A DNA stretch of 8,157 nt from Chloroflexota bacterium (GTDB lineage Bacteria; Chloroflexota; Anaerolineae; Anaerolineales; Villigracilaceae), in contig JAKAMM010000067.1 in the NCBI GenBank assembly GCA_021812905.1, positions 1 to 8,157 on the forward strand, in the 5' to 3' direction. Position 1 is the stretch's first letter; each line of letters begins with the position of its first letter. The position numbers were made by a program, and so were the translations under genes. Shown here one piece after another: positions 1 to 5,169 of this stretch. The notes beneath the pieces were generated by a model. It worked only from the letters and a program-made list of their open reading frames with translations, made no database searches and had not been told where the DNA came from.

Positions 1-76
1 GGAGGCGCGTGAAAATGGCAGCAGCCAGGGGCGAACGACAGCGGTTTCCCGTGCAGACAAATAAGATGGATGGCAA
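1..76 (-). CDS. Low-molecular-weight protein tyrosine phosphatase, N-terminal part (runs off left edge)
   Basis: The first 25 codons read MPSILFVCTGNRCRSPLAAA followed by IFTRL. This is the N-terminus of the low-molecular-weight protein tyrosine phosphatase family (Wzb/Etp type; arsenate reductases share the fold). The P-loop C-X5-R-S is complete: catalytic Cys8, Arg14 and Ser15. The family removes phosphate from tyrosines, in EPS loci from the C-terminal tyrosines of the BY-kinase, and a BY-kinase lies two genes upstream here. The start is a TTG at 74-76 with AGGA at 82-85, five bases away. No ATG or GTG lies between it and the upstream in-frame TGA. The rest of the gene is outside the window. 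Family assignment is firm for so short a piece; pairing with this kinase is inferred from context. Confidence 0.82.
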   Translation of the reverse strand, partial: MPSILFVCTGNRCRSPLAAAIFTRL

Positions 77-88
77 TTTGATCCTATT
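43..88 (-). repeat. Direct repeat A, copy 1 (head of the intact phosphatase gene)
   Basis: These 46 bases hold the ribosome binding site, the TTG start and the first 11 to 12 codons of the phosphatase gene. They align without gaps to 185-230 (offset 142), with scattered substitutions, and in part to 397-429. This is the copy that continues into the intact P-loop. Copies 1 and 2 flank the segment 89-184, which carries hairpin element B copy 1. Confidence 0.8.
82..85 (-). promoter_or_regulatory. Ribosome binding site of the phosphatase TTG start
   Basis: AGGA on the minus strand lies five bases before the TTG at 74-76. It is the only Shine-Dalgarno-like string in front of the conserved PSILFVCTGN motif and supports the TTG start. 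Confidence 0.45.
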
Positions 89-130
89 ACTACTTAAGCA
101 AAATCGTGTACTTTCACCGCCAAGTCAAAA

Positions 131-181
131 TTCTTGCTCAAGCCGCCGTCCTCGGCGGCGAGGACGCCGCCGAGAGCATAA
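131..181. repeat. GC-rich hairpin element B, copy 1
   Basis: This 51-bp element is identical to 345-395. Its core, about 141-173, alternates complementary blocks: GCCGCC, GTCCTC, GGCGGC, GAGGAC, GCCGCC, GAG. The central GGCGGC can pair with either flanking GCCGCC, so two mutually exclusive hairpins are possible. It looks like a REP-type or miniature mobile intergenic element, but I cannot name its family. Here it interrupts the second copy of the phosphatase gene head. The adjoining bases 89-130 may belong to a longer form of the element. Confidence 0.8.
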
Positions 182-218
182 AGAGGTTTCCGGTGCAGAC
201 AAATAGAATGGATGGCAA
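138..218 (-). pseudogene. Truncated phosphatase head, copy 2, joined to element B
   Basis: From a TTG at 216-218 the frame reads LPSILFVCTGN, matching the phosphatase start at 1-76. It then runs into element B as LFMLSAASSPPRTAA and stops at TGA (138-140), 26 codons in all. The P-loop arginine is lost, so no phosphatase activity is possible. It follows the orphan LysM tail directly, as expected if the original gene order was LysM gene then phosphatase gene. It is a relic; I see no sign that it makes a useful peptide. Confidence 0.7.
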
Positions 219-230
219 TCTGTGCCTATT
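185..230 (-). repeat. Direct repeat A, copy 2
   Basis: Gap-free match to 43-88. It contains the end of the orphan LysM tail (TAG at 226-228), then the truncated phosphatase head up to the junction with element B copy 1 near 184. Confidence 0.8.
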
Positions 231-345
231 TTGGATTTCTGGGCAACAGCAGCCACTGCCCGGCCGTCAAGGCAGTGTCTTCTGTCAACAAGTTATATTG
301 GCTGAGTTGTGCGCTATCCACCCCCAGGCTGTCGGCCAACTGTTT
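226..345 (-). pseudogene. Orphan 3' end of the LysM gene (40 codons)
   Basis: Bases 222-345 match 421-544 (offset 199) with four substitutions that I can see. In the gene's frame the piece encodes the last 39 residues of the LysM protein, from KQLADSLGVD to PRNPK, then TAG. It has no start: the frame closes at a TGA inside element B copy 2, three codons upstream (352-354). Three of the four substitutions are synonymous and the fourth changes Val to Leu, so the frame is well preserved for a fragment that cannot be translated on its own. It is a product of the tandem duplication of this junction. Confidence 0.85.
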
Positions 346-395
346 TCTTGCTCAAGCCGCCGTCCTCGGCGGCGAGGACGCCGCCGAGAGCATAA
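345..395. repeat. GC-rich hairpin element B, copy 2
   Basis: Exact second copy of 131-181, with the same alternating complementary blocks (core about 355-387). It separates the third, shortest phosphatase head from the orphan LysM tail. It lies just downstream of the LysM stop codon, so its hairpin could slow transcription or stabilise the 3' end of that transcript. There is no T-run to make it a classical terminator. Confidence 0.8.
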
Positions 396-417
396 GGACA
401 AATGGAATGGATGGCAA
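352..417 (-). pseudogene. Truncated phosphatase head, copy 3, joined to element B
   Basis: A TTG at 415-417, eight bases beyond the intact LysM stop, opens the frame LPSIPFV, then L, then MLSAASSPPRTAA, ending at TGA (352-354): 21 codons. Compared with copy 2 it has lost 15 bases, five codons, that held the catalytic cysteine motif. It is the remnant of a phosphatase start immediately downstream of the LysM gene. Confidence 0.65.
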
Positions 418-429
418 TCTGTGCCTATT
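397..429 (-). repeat. Direct repeat A, copy 3 (shortened)
   Basis: Matches 198-230 (offset 199) with two substitutions in the phosphatase-head part. The offset differs from that of element B (214) because 15 bases are missing between A and B in this unit. Confidence 0.75.
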
Positions 430-1324
430 TTGGATTTCTGGGCACGAGCAGCCACTGCCCGGCCGTCAAGGCTGTATCTTCTGTCAACAAGTTATATTGG
501 CTGAGTTGTGCGCTATCCACCCCCAGGCTGTCGGCCAACTGTTTGAGGCTTACGCCGGTGGTAGTGACCAGATAGGCTTGAAACTGCGGCAATCCGGCGA
601 CCCGAGTCTCGTTCACAGGGATCACCAGCGGCAGATCAGCCCACAGCGGTGTGGGCAGGAAGTAATTGAGGGCCTGAATGGCGGCGACAGTGGTGTGGTA
701 ACGGCCGGCGATCAAGTCCAGGCTTTCCCCGGGCAGGACGCGGTGGATGAGCAAGGTTGGGCTCACCCCAATGGGTGTCTCCAACCCCAGCGGAGCAAGC
801 ACGAGTGTTGGCATCTGGGTTCCCATATCAGAGGTGGCAGGGGCCTCAGAGGCCAGAGTCGTGGTCTGCGCCAGCGCAGTAGGTGTAAAGTAGACCGGTG
901 TGCTGGTCCCCGTGGACAAAGGCTGAGGCGTCTGAGTGAGGACGGAAGGGCTGGGATGGAGTACCTCAGTCGGCGGCGCCAGACCCAGGTCCGGGAAGGG
1001 GCGGCCGTGGGTCAGCCACGGTAAACCGATCAGGCCGCCGATCACCAACACAGCCGCCAGAATCGCAATCCACAGCCACGCAAGCGGCCTGCTGGATCCC
1101 AGCGGCCAGTTGCCCTGTGCATCTTGGGGCAGACTGGGATGCCGATACCCTGGAAATACAGGGCATTGGGCGTATGTATCCGCCAGGCAGAACGAGCGCT
1201 GGTATTCCAGATCGACCGGCGCAGGCCTCCTGACGTGTTGACAGAAATTGATCTCGGACGGAAAGGCTACCTGGGTATCAGGGTCGTCCCGCAAGCCGAG
1301 GTAGGGGCAAGTGGAAGTATTCAC
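425..1324 (-). CDS. Single-pass membrane protein with N-terminal four-cysteine segment and two extracytoplasmic LysM domains
   Basis: The 299-residue protein has four parts. Residues 1-60 hold Cys6, Cys28, Cys46 and Cys54 in a CPYLG...FC...FCL...CPVF pattern. One membrane helix lies at about 81-103. A Pro/Thr/Ser-rich linker covers about 107-190. Two LysM-like repeats follow at about 193-237 (HRVLPGESLDLIAGRYHTT...) and 249-296 (YLVTTTGVSLKQLADSLGV...). LysM domains bind N-acetylglucosamine polymers such as peptidoglycan, so the protein may hold the polysaccharide export machinery to the wall or bind glycan. The N-terminus is probably cytoplasmic. The start is GTG, with AAGG eight bases upstream. 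It lies between the BY-kinase and phosphatase genes. Domain calls are firm; the role is inferred, and the Cys segment is unassigned (perhaps metal-binding). Its last 40 codons are duplicated at 226-345. Confidence 0.88.
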   Translation of the reverse strand: MNTSTCPYLGLRDDPDTQVAFPSEINFCQHVRRPAPVDLEYQRSFCLADTYAQCPVFPGYRHPSLPQDAQGNWPLGSSRPLAWLWIAILAAVLVIGGLIGLPWLTHGRPFPDLGLAPPTEVLHPSPSVLTQTPQPLSTGTSTPVYFTPTALAQTTTLASEAPATSDMGTQMPTLVLAPLGLETPIGVSPTLLIHRVLPGESLDLIAGRYHTTVAAIQALNYFLPTPLWADLPLVIPVNETRVAGLPQFQAYLVTTTGVSLKQLADSLGVDSAQLSQYNLLTEDTALTAGQWLLVPRNPK

Positions 1325-1417
1325 ATGGCGATCCTTGTTGTGGAGGGCAATTGGGGAATGATCTTTGGTGAAAATGGAAACTTAATTGGTGTTGTCACGC
1401 AGCATTTTCCCTCATCG

Positions 1418-1482
1418 CTTCGACAGGCTCAGCGCGCCGCCCCGGCCCTTCCCCCGACCCTTCGGCTGTGCTCAGGGCAGGC
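1418..1482. repeat. Dispersed intergenic repeat fragments (CTTCGACAGGCTCAG / CCCTTCGGCTGTGCTCAGGG type)
   Basis: The motifs CTTCGACAGGCTCAGCGCG (1418-1436) and CCCTTCGGCTGTGCTCAGGG (1458-1477) resemble short intergenic sequences that I recall as scattered many times through Chloroflexota and other environmental genomes. They fill the gap between the kinase and LysM genes and have no coding potential that I can support. Repeat status outside this window is from memory, not from a search. Confidence 0.5.
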
Positions 1483-1496
1483 GGGGAAGAGAGTCG

Positions 1497-1515
1497 CCTC
1501 TCCTTTTGGGAGAGG
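1497..1515. repeat. Hairpin CCTCTCC-TTTTG-GGAGAGG
   Basis: Perfect 7-bp stem (1497-1503 with 1509-1515) and a 5-base loop, followed by GTTAGGGTGAGGG. This matches a GC-rich intergenic repeat style seen in many genomes. It lies between the kinase stop and the LysM start and could act as a weak terminator or processing site. It lacks a T-run on either side, so I call it a repeat. Confidence 0.5.
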
Positions 1516-1550
1516 GTTAGGGTGAGGGTTGCGTACTATCAGTAACTGAT

Positions 1551-1578
1551 GCCATTGCGAGTAAAACGAAGCAATGAC
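1551..1578. repeat. Imperfect inverted repeat just downstream of the kinase gene
   Basis: GCCATTGC (1551-1558) pairs with GCAATGAC (1571-1578) with one G-T pair, around a 12-base loop. On the plus strand it has the form CATTGCGAG...CGAAGCAATGAC, like a repeat common between genes in several phyla. It begins eight bases past the kinase stop codon, so it may protect the 3' end of the transcript. Confidence 0.5.
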
Positions 1579-1586
1579 ATGCGTGC

Positions 1587-3743
1587 CTATGTCCCTTTGG
1601 CCGGCTTGGTTTCTTCACGCTTCGCCGCAGGAACGGCGGGGACAGCCGGTACAGCCGGAGTTGAACGTTCGAGTTCAGGGCCGGAATAATAGTGACCATA
1701 GCCTTTTTTGTAATCGGCATAGATATTGGGGTAACCGCCATAATTGTAGGCCCGGTTGCGGGGGATTCGATTCATGACCACGCCGATCACGCGCGCCCCG
1801 GCGCGCTTCATCTGCTCGACGGTGAACAGGGCTGTTTCCAGGGAGGTCTTGCCAGGTCGGATCACCAGCAGGACGCCATCGGCGTGACTAGCCAGGATGG
1901 ATGCATCCGCCACCAGGAAGGGCGGGGCATCAATGACCACGATATCGGCCTGGTTACGGGCGGCTTCCAGGATCAGGCCCATCTTCTCCGAAGCCAGGAT
2001 GTCGGCCGGGTTGGGCGGCAGGCTGCCGCTGGTAACGACCGCCAGGTTCTTATCTTTCCAGGCCGTAACCACCTCTGGAAACAAGGCGGAGCTGCGGAAC
2101 ATATCGCTCAAGCCTTTGCGATTGGTCAGGCCCAAATAGTGATGGATGCGCGGCCGCCTCAGGTCGGCATCGATCAATAAGACATGTTTGCCGCCCTGAG
2201 CCAGCGTAATGGCCAGGTTGACCGCGATACTGGTCTTGCCCTCAGCGGGGTTGGGGCTGACCACCAGCAAAATTTTGATCTCCTTGTCCACATTGGCAAA
2301 CTCCAGGTTGGTGCGCAAGGTTCGAAAAGCCTCGGCCACCGGTGAACGCGGATGTTCGGCCACATAGGCCGTTTCCGGCCCGCGCTGGATCTCGGCAATA
2401 TAACCGATCACCGGCAGTTTGAGCCGTTCGTTGATCTGGTCGGCAGTCTTGATCGAATCATCCAGGCTCTCGACTAGGAAAACCGCACCAAACGCCAACA
2501 TCAGGCCGGCCAGCCCACCCAACAAAGTGTTGAGCAGTACGCGCGGCCGCACCGGGTCTGCGGAGGCTGTGGGCGAATTGATCTGCACCACATTGGGCAT
2601 GTTCTGCATGCGCTGCTGCCGGACGGTCTCGCGGTTATTCAGGGTGCTCAGATAGATCTGCTGGTAGAGAGTCAAGTTATTCTGAAGGTTGGTGATCTCA
2701 TCGCTGCTTCCCTGAATCTTGCCCGAGGCCAGCAAATCGGTGTAATTTTTCTGATAAACCGCCAGTAAATCCTGCTGGGTAGTGAGATCGTCCTGCCTGG
2801 CGGCCAGGGCTTTGGCGAGCGCACCGGGCTCCACCAGCGGCGTCAGCCAGTCGATCTCGGCTTGCAGACTCGCGATCTGGGCCTGCGTATCCTTGACGGC
2901 CGCCTCCAAGGCGGCAGCCTGAGCCTGGAGGGTCGGGTCTTGGGCTGCTTTTGGATCGCTGGCCTGCTGGGCTTGCAGGGCCTGATAATCAGCCAGCTGC
3001 TGGGTGAGGGCCGTTTGGGAGGCTTTCAAACGGTTCTGATCCGCCGTCAGGGCCGTCCCTGCGCTGGCGGGGCTGAGCGCCTTCAGCTTGCCGATCTCGG
3101 CCTGGTCGGCTGAGATGGCGGCCTGTGTGGTTTGGATCTTGGCCTGCGCCCCAGCGGTCTGCTGAGTGAGGGCATCCGCCGTCGCCTGTTTGATCTGGGC
3201 CTGGGTATCGCTAATCTGCTTATTGATTTGGTCGATCTGGGCGGTCAGGCTGTTTTCAGCACTGGTATAGCGCCCGGATTGAAGGTTATCGTTCTGCTCG
3301 ATCAGCACCTGCACCAGTGTATTGGCTATGGACACAGCCCGGGCCGGGAGCGGGTCGTCAACCGTGATATTGATGATCTGGGTGTTGGTGGCGGCCGAGA
3401 CTTTGACTTGATTCTTGTCGATCAGGCCTCCCACCCGCGTTGCCACGCTGGTTAAGACCCAATCCTGGGTGAGCAGCTGCACATAAGTATCCGCGATCTG
3501 CTGGCTGTTGAGAGCCTGGGTGATATCCGTCACCGGACTACTAGATGAAGATGAGCGCGTGATCATCACCTGGGTATTGGCCTCGTAGATTGGCGTTTGC
3601 AGCTTGCTGACGACGAAGGCCGCCGCCGCGCCCAGGAGCGCGGCCAGGACTAACAGCCAGGCCCAGCGGCGCAGCAAGTCCAATATGCGTTTGATATCGA
3701 TTTCATCAGCAGGTTCAAATTCTTGAGCTTGGTTTTGTTCCAT
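1587..3743 (-). CDS. Wzz-type chain-length regulator fused to BY-kinase (Wzc-like polysaccharide tyrosine autokinase)
   Basis: The 718-residue inner-membrane protein controls polymerisation and export of the polysaccharide by cycles of tyrosine autophosphorylation. The N-terminal Wzz domain has membrane helices at about 27-46 and 402-424. Between them is a long outer domain with a Gln/Ala-rich coiled coil at about 160-380. The motif PTASADPVRPR (391-401) precedes the second helix. The cytoplasmic kinase domain has Walker A SPNPAEGKTS (496-505), Walker A' LLIDADLRRPR (522-532) and Walker B VVIDAPP (602-608). Eight tyrosines (666-686) form the expected phosphorylation cluster, followed by an AVP-repeat tail (697-705). 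Start: ATG with AGGGAG five bases upstream. Kinase and Wzz parts are in one chain, as in proteobacterial Wzc, not split as in Firmicutes CapA/CapB. It is the last gene before the LysM and phosphatase genes. Confidence in family is very high; the polymer is unknown. Confidence 0.97.
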   Translation of the reverse strand: MEQNQAQEFEPADEIDIKRILDLLRRWAWLLVLAALLGAAAAFVVSKLQTPIYEANTQVMITRSSSSSSPVTDITQALNSQQIADTYVQLLTQDWVLTSVATRVGGLIDKNQVKVSAATNTQIINITVDDPLPARAVSIANTLVQVLIEQNDNLQSGRYTSAENSLTAQIDQINKQISDTQAQIKQATADALTQQTAGAQAKIQTTQAAISADQAEIGKLKALSPASAGTALTADQNRLKASQTALTQQLADYQALQAQQASDPKAAQDPTLQAQAAALEAAVKDTQAQIASLQAEIDWLTPLVEPGALAKALAARQDDLTTQQDLLAVYQKNYTDLLASGKIQGSSDEITNLQNNLTLYQQIYLSTLNNRETVRQQRMQNMPNVVQINSPTASADPVRPRVLLNTLLGGLAGLMLAFGAVFLVESLDDSIKTADQINERLKLPVIGYIAEIQRGPETAYVAEHPRSPVAEAFRTLRTNLEFANVDKEIKILLVVSPNPAEGKTSIAVNLAITLAQGGKHVLLIDADLRRPRIHHYLGLTNRKGLSDMFRSSALFPEVVTAWKDKNLAVVTSGSLPPNPADILASEKMGLILEAARNQADIVVIDAPPFLVADASILASHADGVLLVIRPGKTSLETALFTVEQMKRAGARVIGVVMNRIPRNRAYNYGGYPNIYADYKKGYGHYYSGPELERSTPAVPAVPAVPAAKREETKPAKGT

Positions 3744-3796
3744 TGGAACTCCCTATAATTTTATTTCGGTTGCAGTCAGGGCTTTCGCTTTATCCG

Positions 3797-3826
3797 CTAA
3801 TACCCTGCGGGCACACGTCTTCGCAA
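3797..3826 (-). promoter_or_regulatory. Candidate sigma-70-like promoter for the kinase gene
   Basis: On the minus strand TTGCGA (3821-3826) is followed 18 bases later by TATTAG (3797-3802), about 50 bases before the kinase ATG. Each box matches the consensus at four positions. The 174-nt gap and the composition change make a separate promoter plausible, but the match is weak. Confidence 0.25.
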
Positions 3827-3831
3827 ATATG

Positions 3832-3876
3832 CGCGAATTTTGAAGTCAAATTTGTGAAGATTAACGAAAATTCGCG
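3832..3876. promoter_or_regulatory. Long inverted repeat upstream of the kinase gene, possible operator or RNA hairpin
   Basis: CGCGAATTTT (3832-3841) and AAAATTCGCG (3867-3876) are perfect 10-base inverted arms around a 25-base spacer. The spacer contains the smaller palindrome CAAATTTG (3847-3854). A third related site, TTCGC...GCGAA, overlaps at 3820-3837. It lies just upstream of the candidate promoter, between the glycosyltransferase stop and the kinase start. It could bind a dimeric regulator or form a terminator-like hairpin after the glycosyltransferase gene. No regulator gene is visible in the window. Confidence 0.5.
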
Positions 3877-3917
3877 GATTGTTCCTGATCGAGCGAAAGT
3901 CCTAGCAGTCCAAATTA

Positions 3918-5150
3918 TCATTCTTTAATCAGGTCTTCAACGGCATGCATGAATTTTGAAAGAATAACCTCTTTTTCCAAATACCGGCAAGCATATTCCC
4001 GGCCTAAGTGCCCCAGACGGGCGCGTTCACCAGGATCTTTGATCAGAGCAAGAATTGCCTCGGCCAGGGCTGGCGCGTCTTCCGGCGGCATAACCACTCC
4101 CAAGCGCCCCACAATCTCGGCTACTTCAGTGCCGGGGTTGGCGGCAGCAATGACTGCTTTACCGCTGGCTAACATGCCAGAAAGCTTGGAAGGCATGACC
4201 AAATCGGCGGCATCCGCTCGCTGCGGCAATAGGTGAATATCTGCAATATTTAAAAGTTGGTTCAGTTTTTCAAGCGGTTGTAAAGGTAGAAATTGGGCAT
4301 TCGGCAGACCTTGTGCGTCGCTCTCCAAATCCGATCGAAGCGCCCCATCTCCACACAGGACAAAGTGAATTTTGGTCTGTGCTTGCAGGTGTCTGGCGGT
4401 CTCTATAACATTTTCAAGCCCTTGCTTGTGGCCCATATTTCCTGAATATAACACGATAATTTTATCATCAGGAATACGCAACTCTTTCTTCAATGATATC
4501 TGAGGCACAGATAACGGAAAGATCAACCTCGTATCCACCCAATTGGGAAACAAAAATGTTTTTTCTGGGGCAACCCCTTTTCGTGACAGGCGTGCCATCA
4601 TTCGATTTGAAATGGTGGAGATTCGATCAAAACGCATCAACAGTCCATGCTCTGCCCAGCCAGCTATTTTTGTGATCAGGTGGTTGGCAGGTAACATGCT
4701 TAAATTTGTGGCGGCATCCAATTCAAAGTCTTGAATATGCAGCCAGGCCTTTGCCCCGCACAAACGCGCTGTGAACAAGGCAAAAGGCGCATTAAAAAAT
4801 GATGGGGCAATACACAGGATCAGGTTGGGCCTCCAACAGCCTTGCCCTAAAAGAACAGGAAAACTGCTAAACGCAAATGAGAGCAAGTGCAGCAGACGCG
4901 TGATCCCTGAAGGTTTGCGCGGCACCCACAACGGACAGCGTTGAATTTCGACACCCTGCCAGATTTCTTTTTGATATCGCCCGGCGCGGTAACCCTGCTG
5001 TACTTGCCAATGCGGGTAATAAGGCGGCGTGGTGATGACACGCACCTGATGTCCCTGACCCGCAAGGTAAGCCGCCAGTTCGCCGCTATATTTGCCAATG
5101 CCGGTCGGTTCAGGGTGGAAGTTGAGACCGACAATGAGAATTTTTGACAA
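3918..5150 (-). CDS. WcaI-like family 4 glycosyltransferase
   Basis: It probably transfers a sugar to the lipid-linked repeat unit on the cytoplasmic face of the membrane. The protein (410 residues from the TTG start; WcaI is about 407) resembles colanic acid glycosyltransferase WcaI along its length. It has KILIVGLNFHPEPTGIGKYS at the N-terminus, TTPPYYPHWQV (about 40-50), CPLWVPRKPSG (72-82), WLHIQDFELD (136-145), LYSGNMGHKQGLENV (234-248, donor domain) and MPSKLSGMLASGKAVIAA (319-336). I place the start at TTG (5148-5150). It begins MSKILIVG, has GGGA eight bases upstream, and leaves 19 bases after the methyltransferase stop. An in-frame ATG at 5223-5225 would add 25 residues but overlaps that gene by 56 bases and has no ribosome site. 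Sugar specificity cannot be read from the sequence. Confidence 0.9.
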   Translation of the reverse strand: MSKILIVGLNFHPEPTGIGKYSGELAAYLAGQGHQVRVITTPPYYPHWQVQQGYRAGRYQKEIWQGVEIQRCPLWVPRKPSGITRLLHLLSFAFSSFPVLLGQGCWRPNLILCIAPSFFNAPFALFTARLCGAKAWLHIQDFELDAATNLSMLPANHLITKIAGWAEHGLLMRFDRISTISNRMMARLSRKGVAPEKTFLFPNWVDTRLIFPLSVPQISLKKELRIPDDKIIVLYSGNMGHKQGLENVIETARHLQAQTKIHFVLCGDGALRSDLESDAQGLPNAQFLPLQPLEKLNQLLNIADIHLLPQRADAADLVMPSKLSGMLASGKAVIAAANPGTEVAEIVGRLGVVMPPEDAPALAEAILALIKDPGERARLGHLGREYACRYLEKEVILSKFMHAVEDLIKE

Positions 5151-5154
5151 GAGA

Positions 5155-5162
5155 CTTTTCCC
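5155..5162 (-). promoter_or_regulatory. Ribosome binding site deciding the TTG start of the WcaI-like gene
   Basis: GGGAAAAG on the minus strand, with its GGGA core eight bases before TTG 5148-5150, falls in the short gap after the upstream methyltransferase. The alternative ATG at 5225 has no purine-rich site in front of it. Confidence 0.45.
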
Positions 5163-5169
5163 GTTTGTT

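Larger units (their letters stand above)
131..544. repeat. Tandem duplication of the LysM-tail / phosphatase-head / element B unit
   Basis: Unit 1 is 131-345 (element B, phosphatase head, LysM tail, reading left to right). Unit 2 is 345-544, with the same order and a 15-base deletion between B and the head. Element B is identical in both; the LysM tail differs at four sites. Reading with the genes, the order is LysM tail, head, B, LysM tail, head, B, 42 unmatched bases, intact head. Confidence 0.8.

Noticed and set aside
89..125. Minus-strand TTGACT as a -35 box for the phosphatase gene
   Set aside because: The best -10 at proper spacing (GATTTT) matches only three of six positions.
43..429. 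Three direct repeats at 43-88, 185-230 and 397-429 as a possible CRISPR array
   Set aside because: Repeats are imperfect and of unequal length, the segments between them are about 96 and 166 bases and contain other repeats, and the repeats encode the head of a phosphatase gene.
106..1024. Plus-strand open frames containing SSRRPRRRGRRREHK and long Arg/Gly-rich stretches
   Set aside because: They are the reverse reading of element B and of the LysM gene; the minus strand carries LysM domains and the phosphatase P-loop, and the plus frames show no domain.
1362..1390. Promoter for the LysM gene (GTGACA on the minus strand near 1394-1399)
   Set aside because: The -35-like box is good, but no acceptable -10 box lies at 15-18 bases from it.
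1692..2180. 162-codon plus-strand frame inside the kinase gene
   Set aside because: It is antisense to the kinase domain with its Walker motifs; GC-rich coding sequence commonly leaves such shadow frames.
3743..3928. 61-codon plus-strand frame in the intergenic gap
   Set aside because: No ribosome site, no recognisable motif, and it runs through the inverted repeat; regulatory DNA is the simpler reading.
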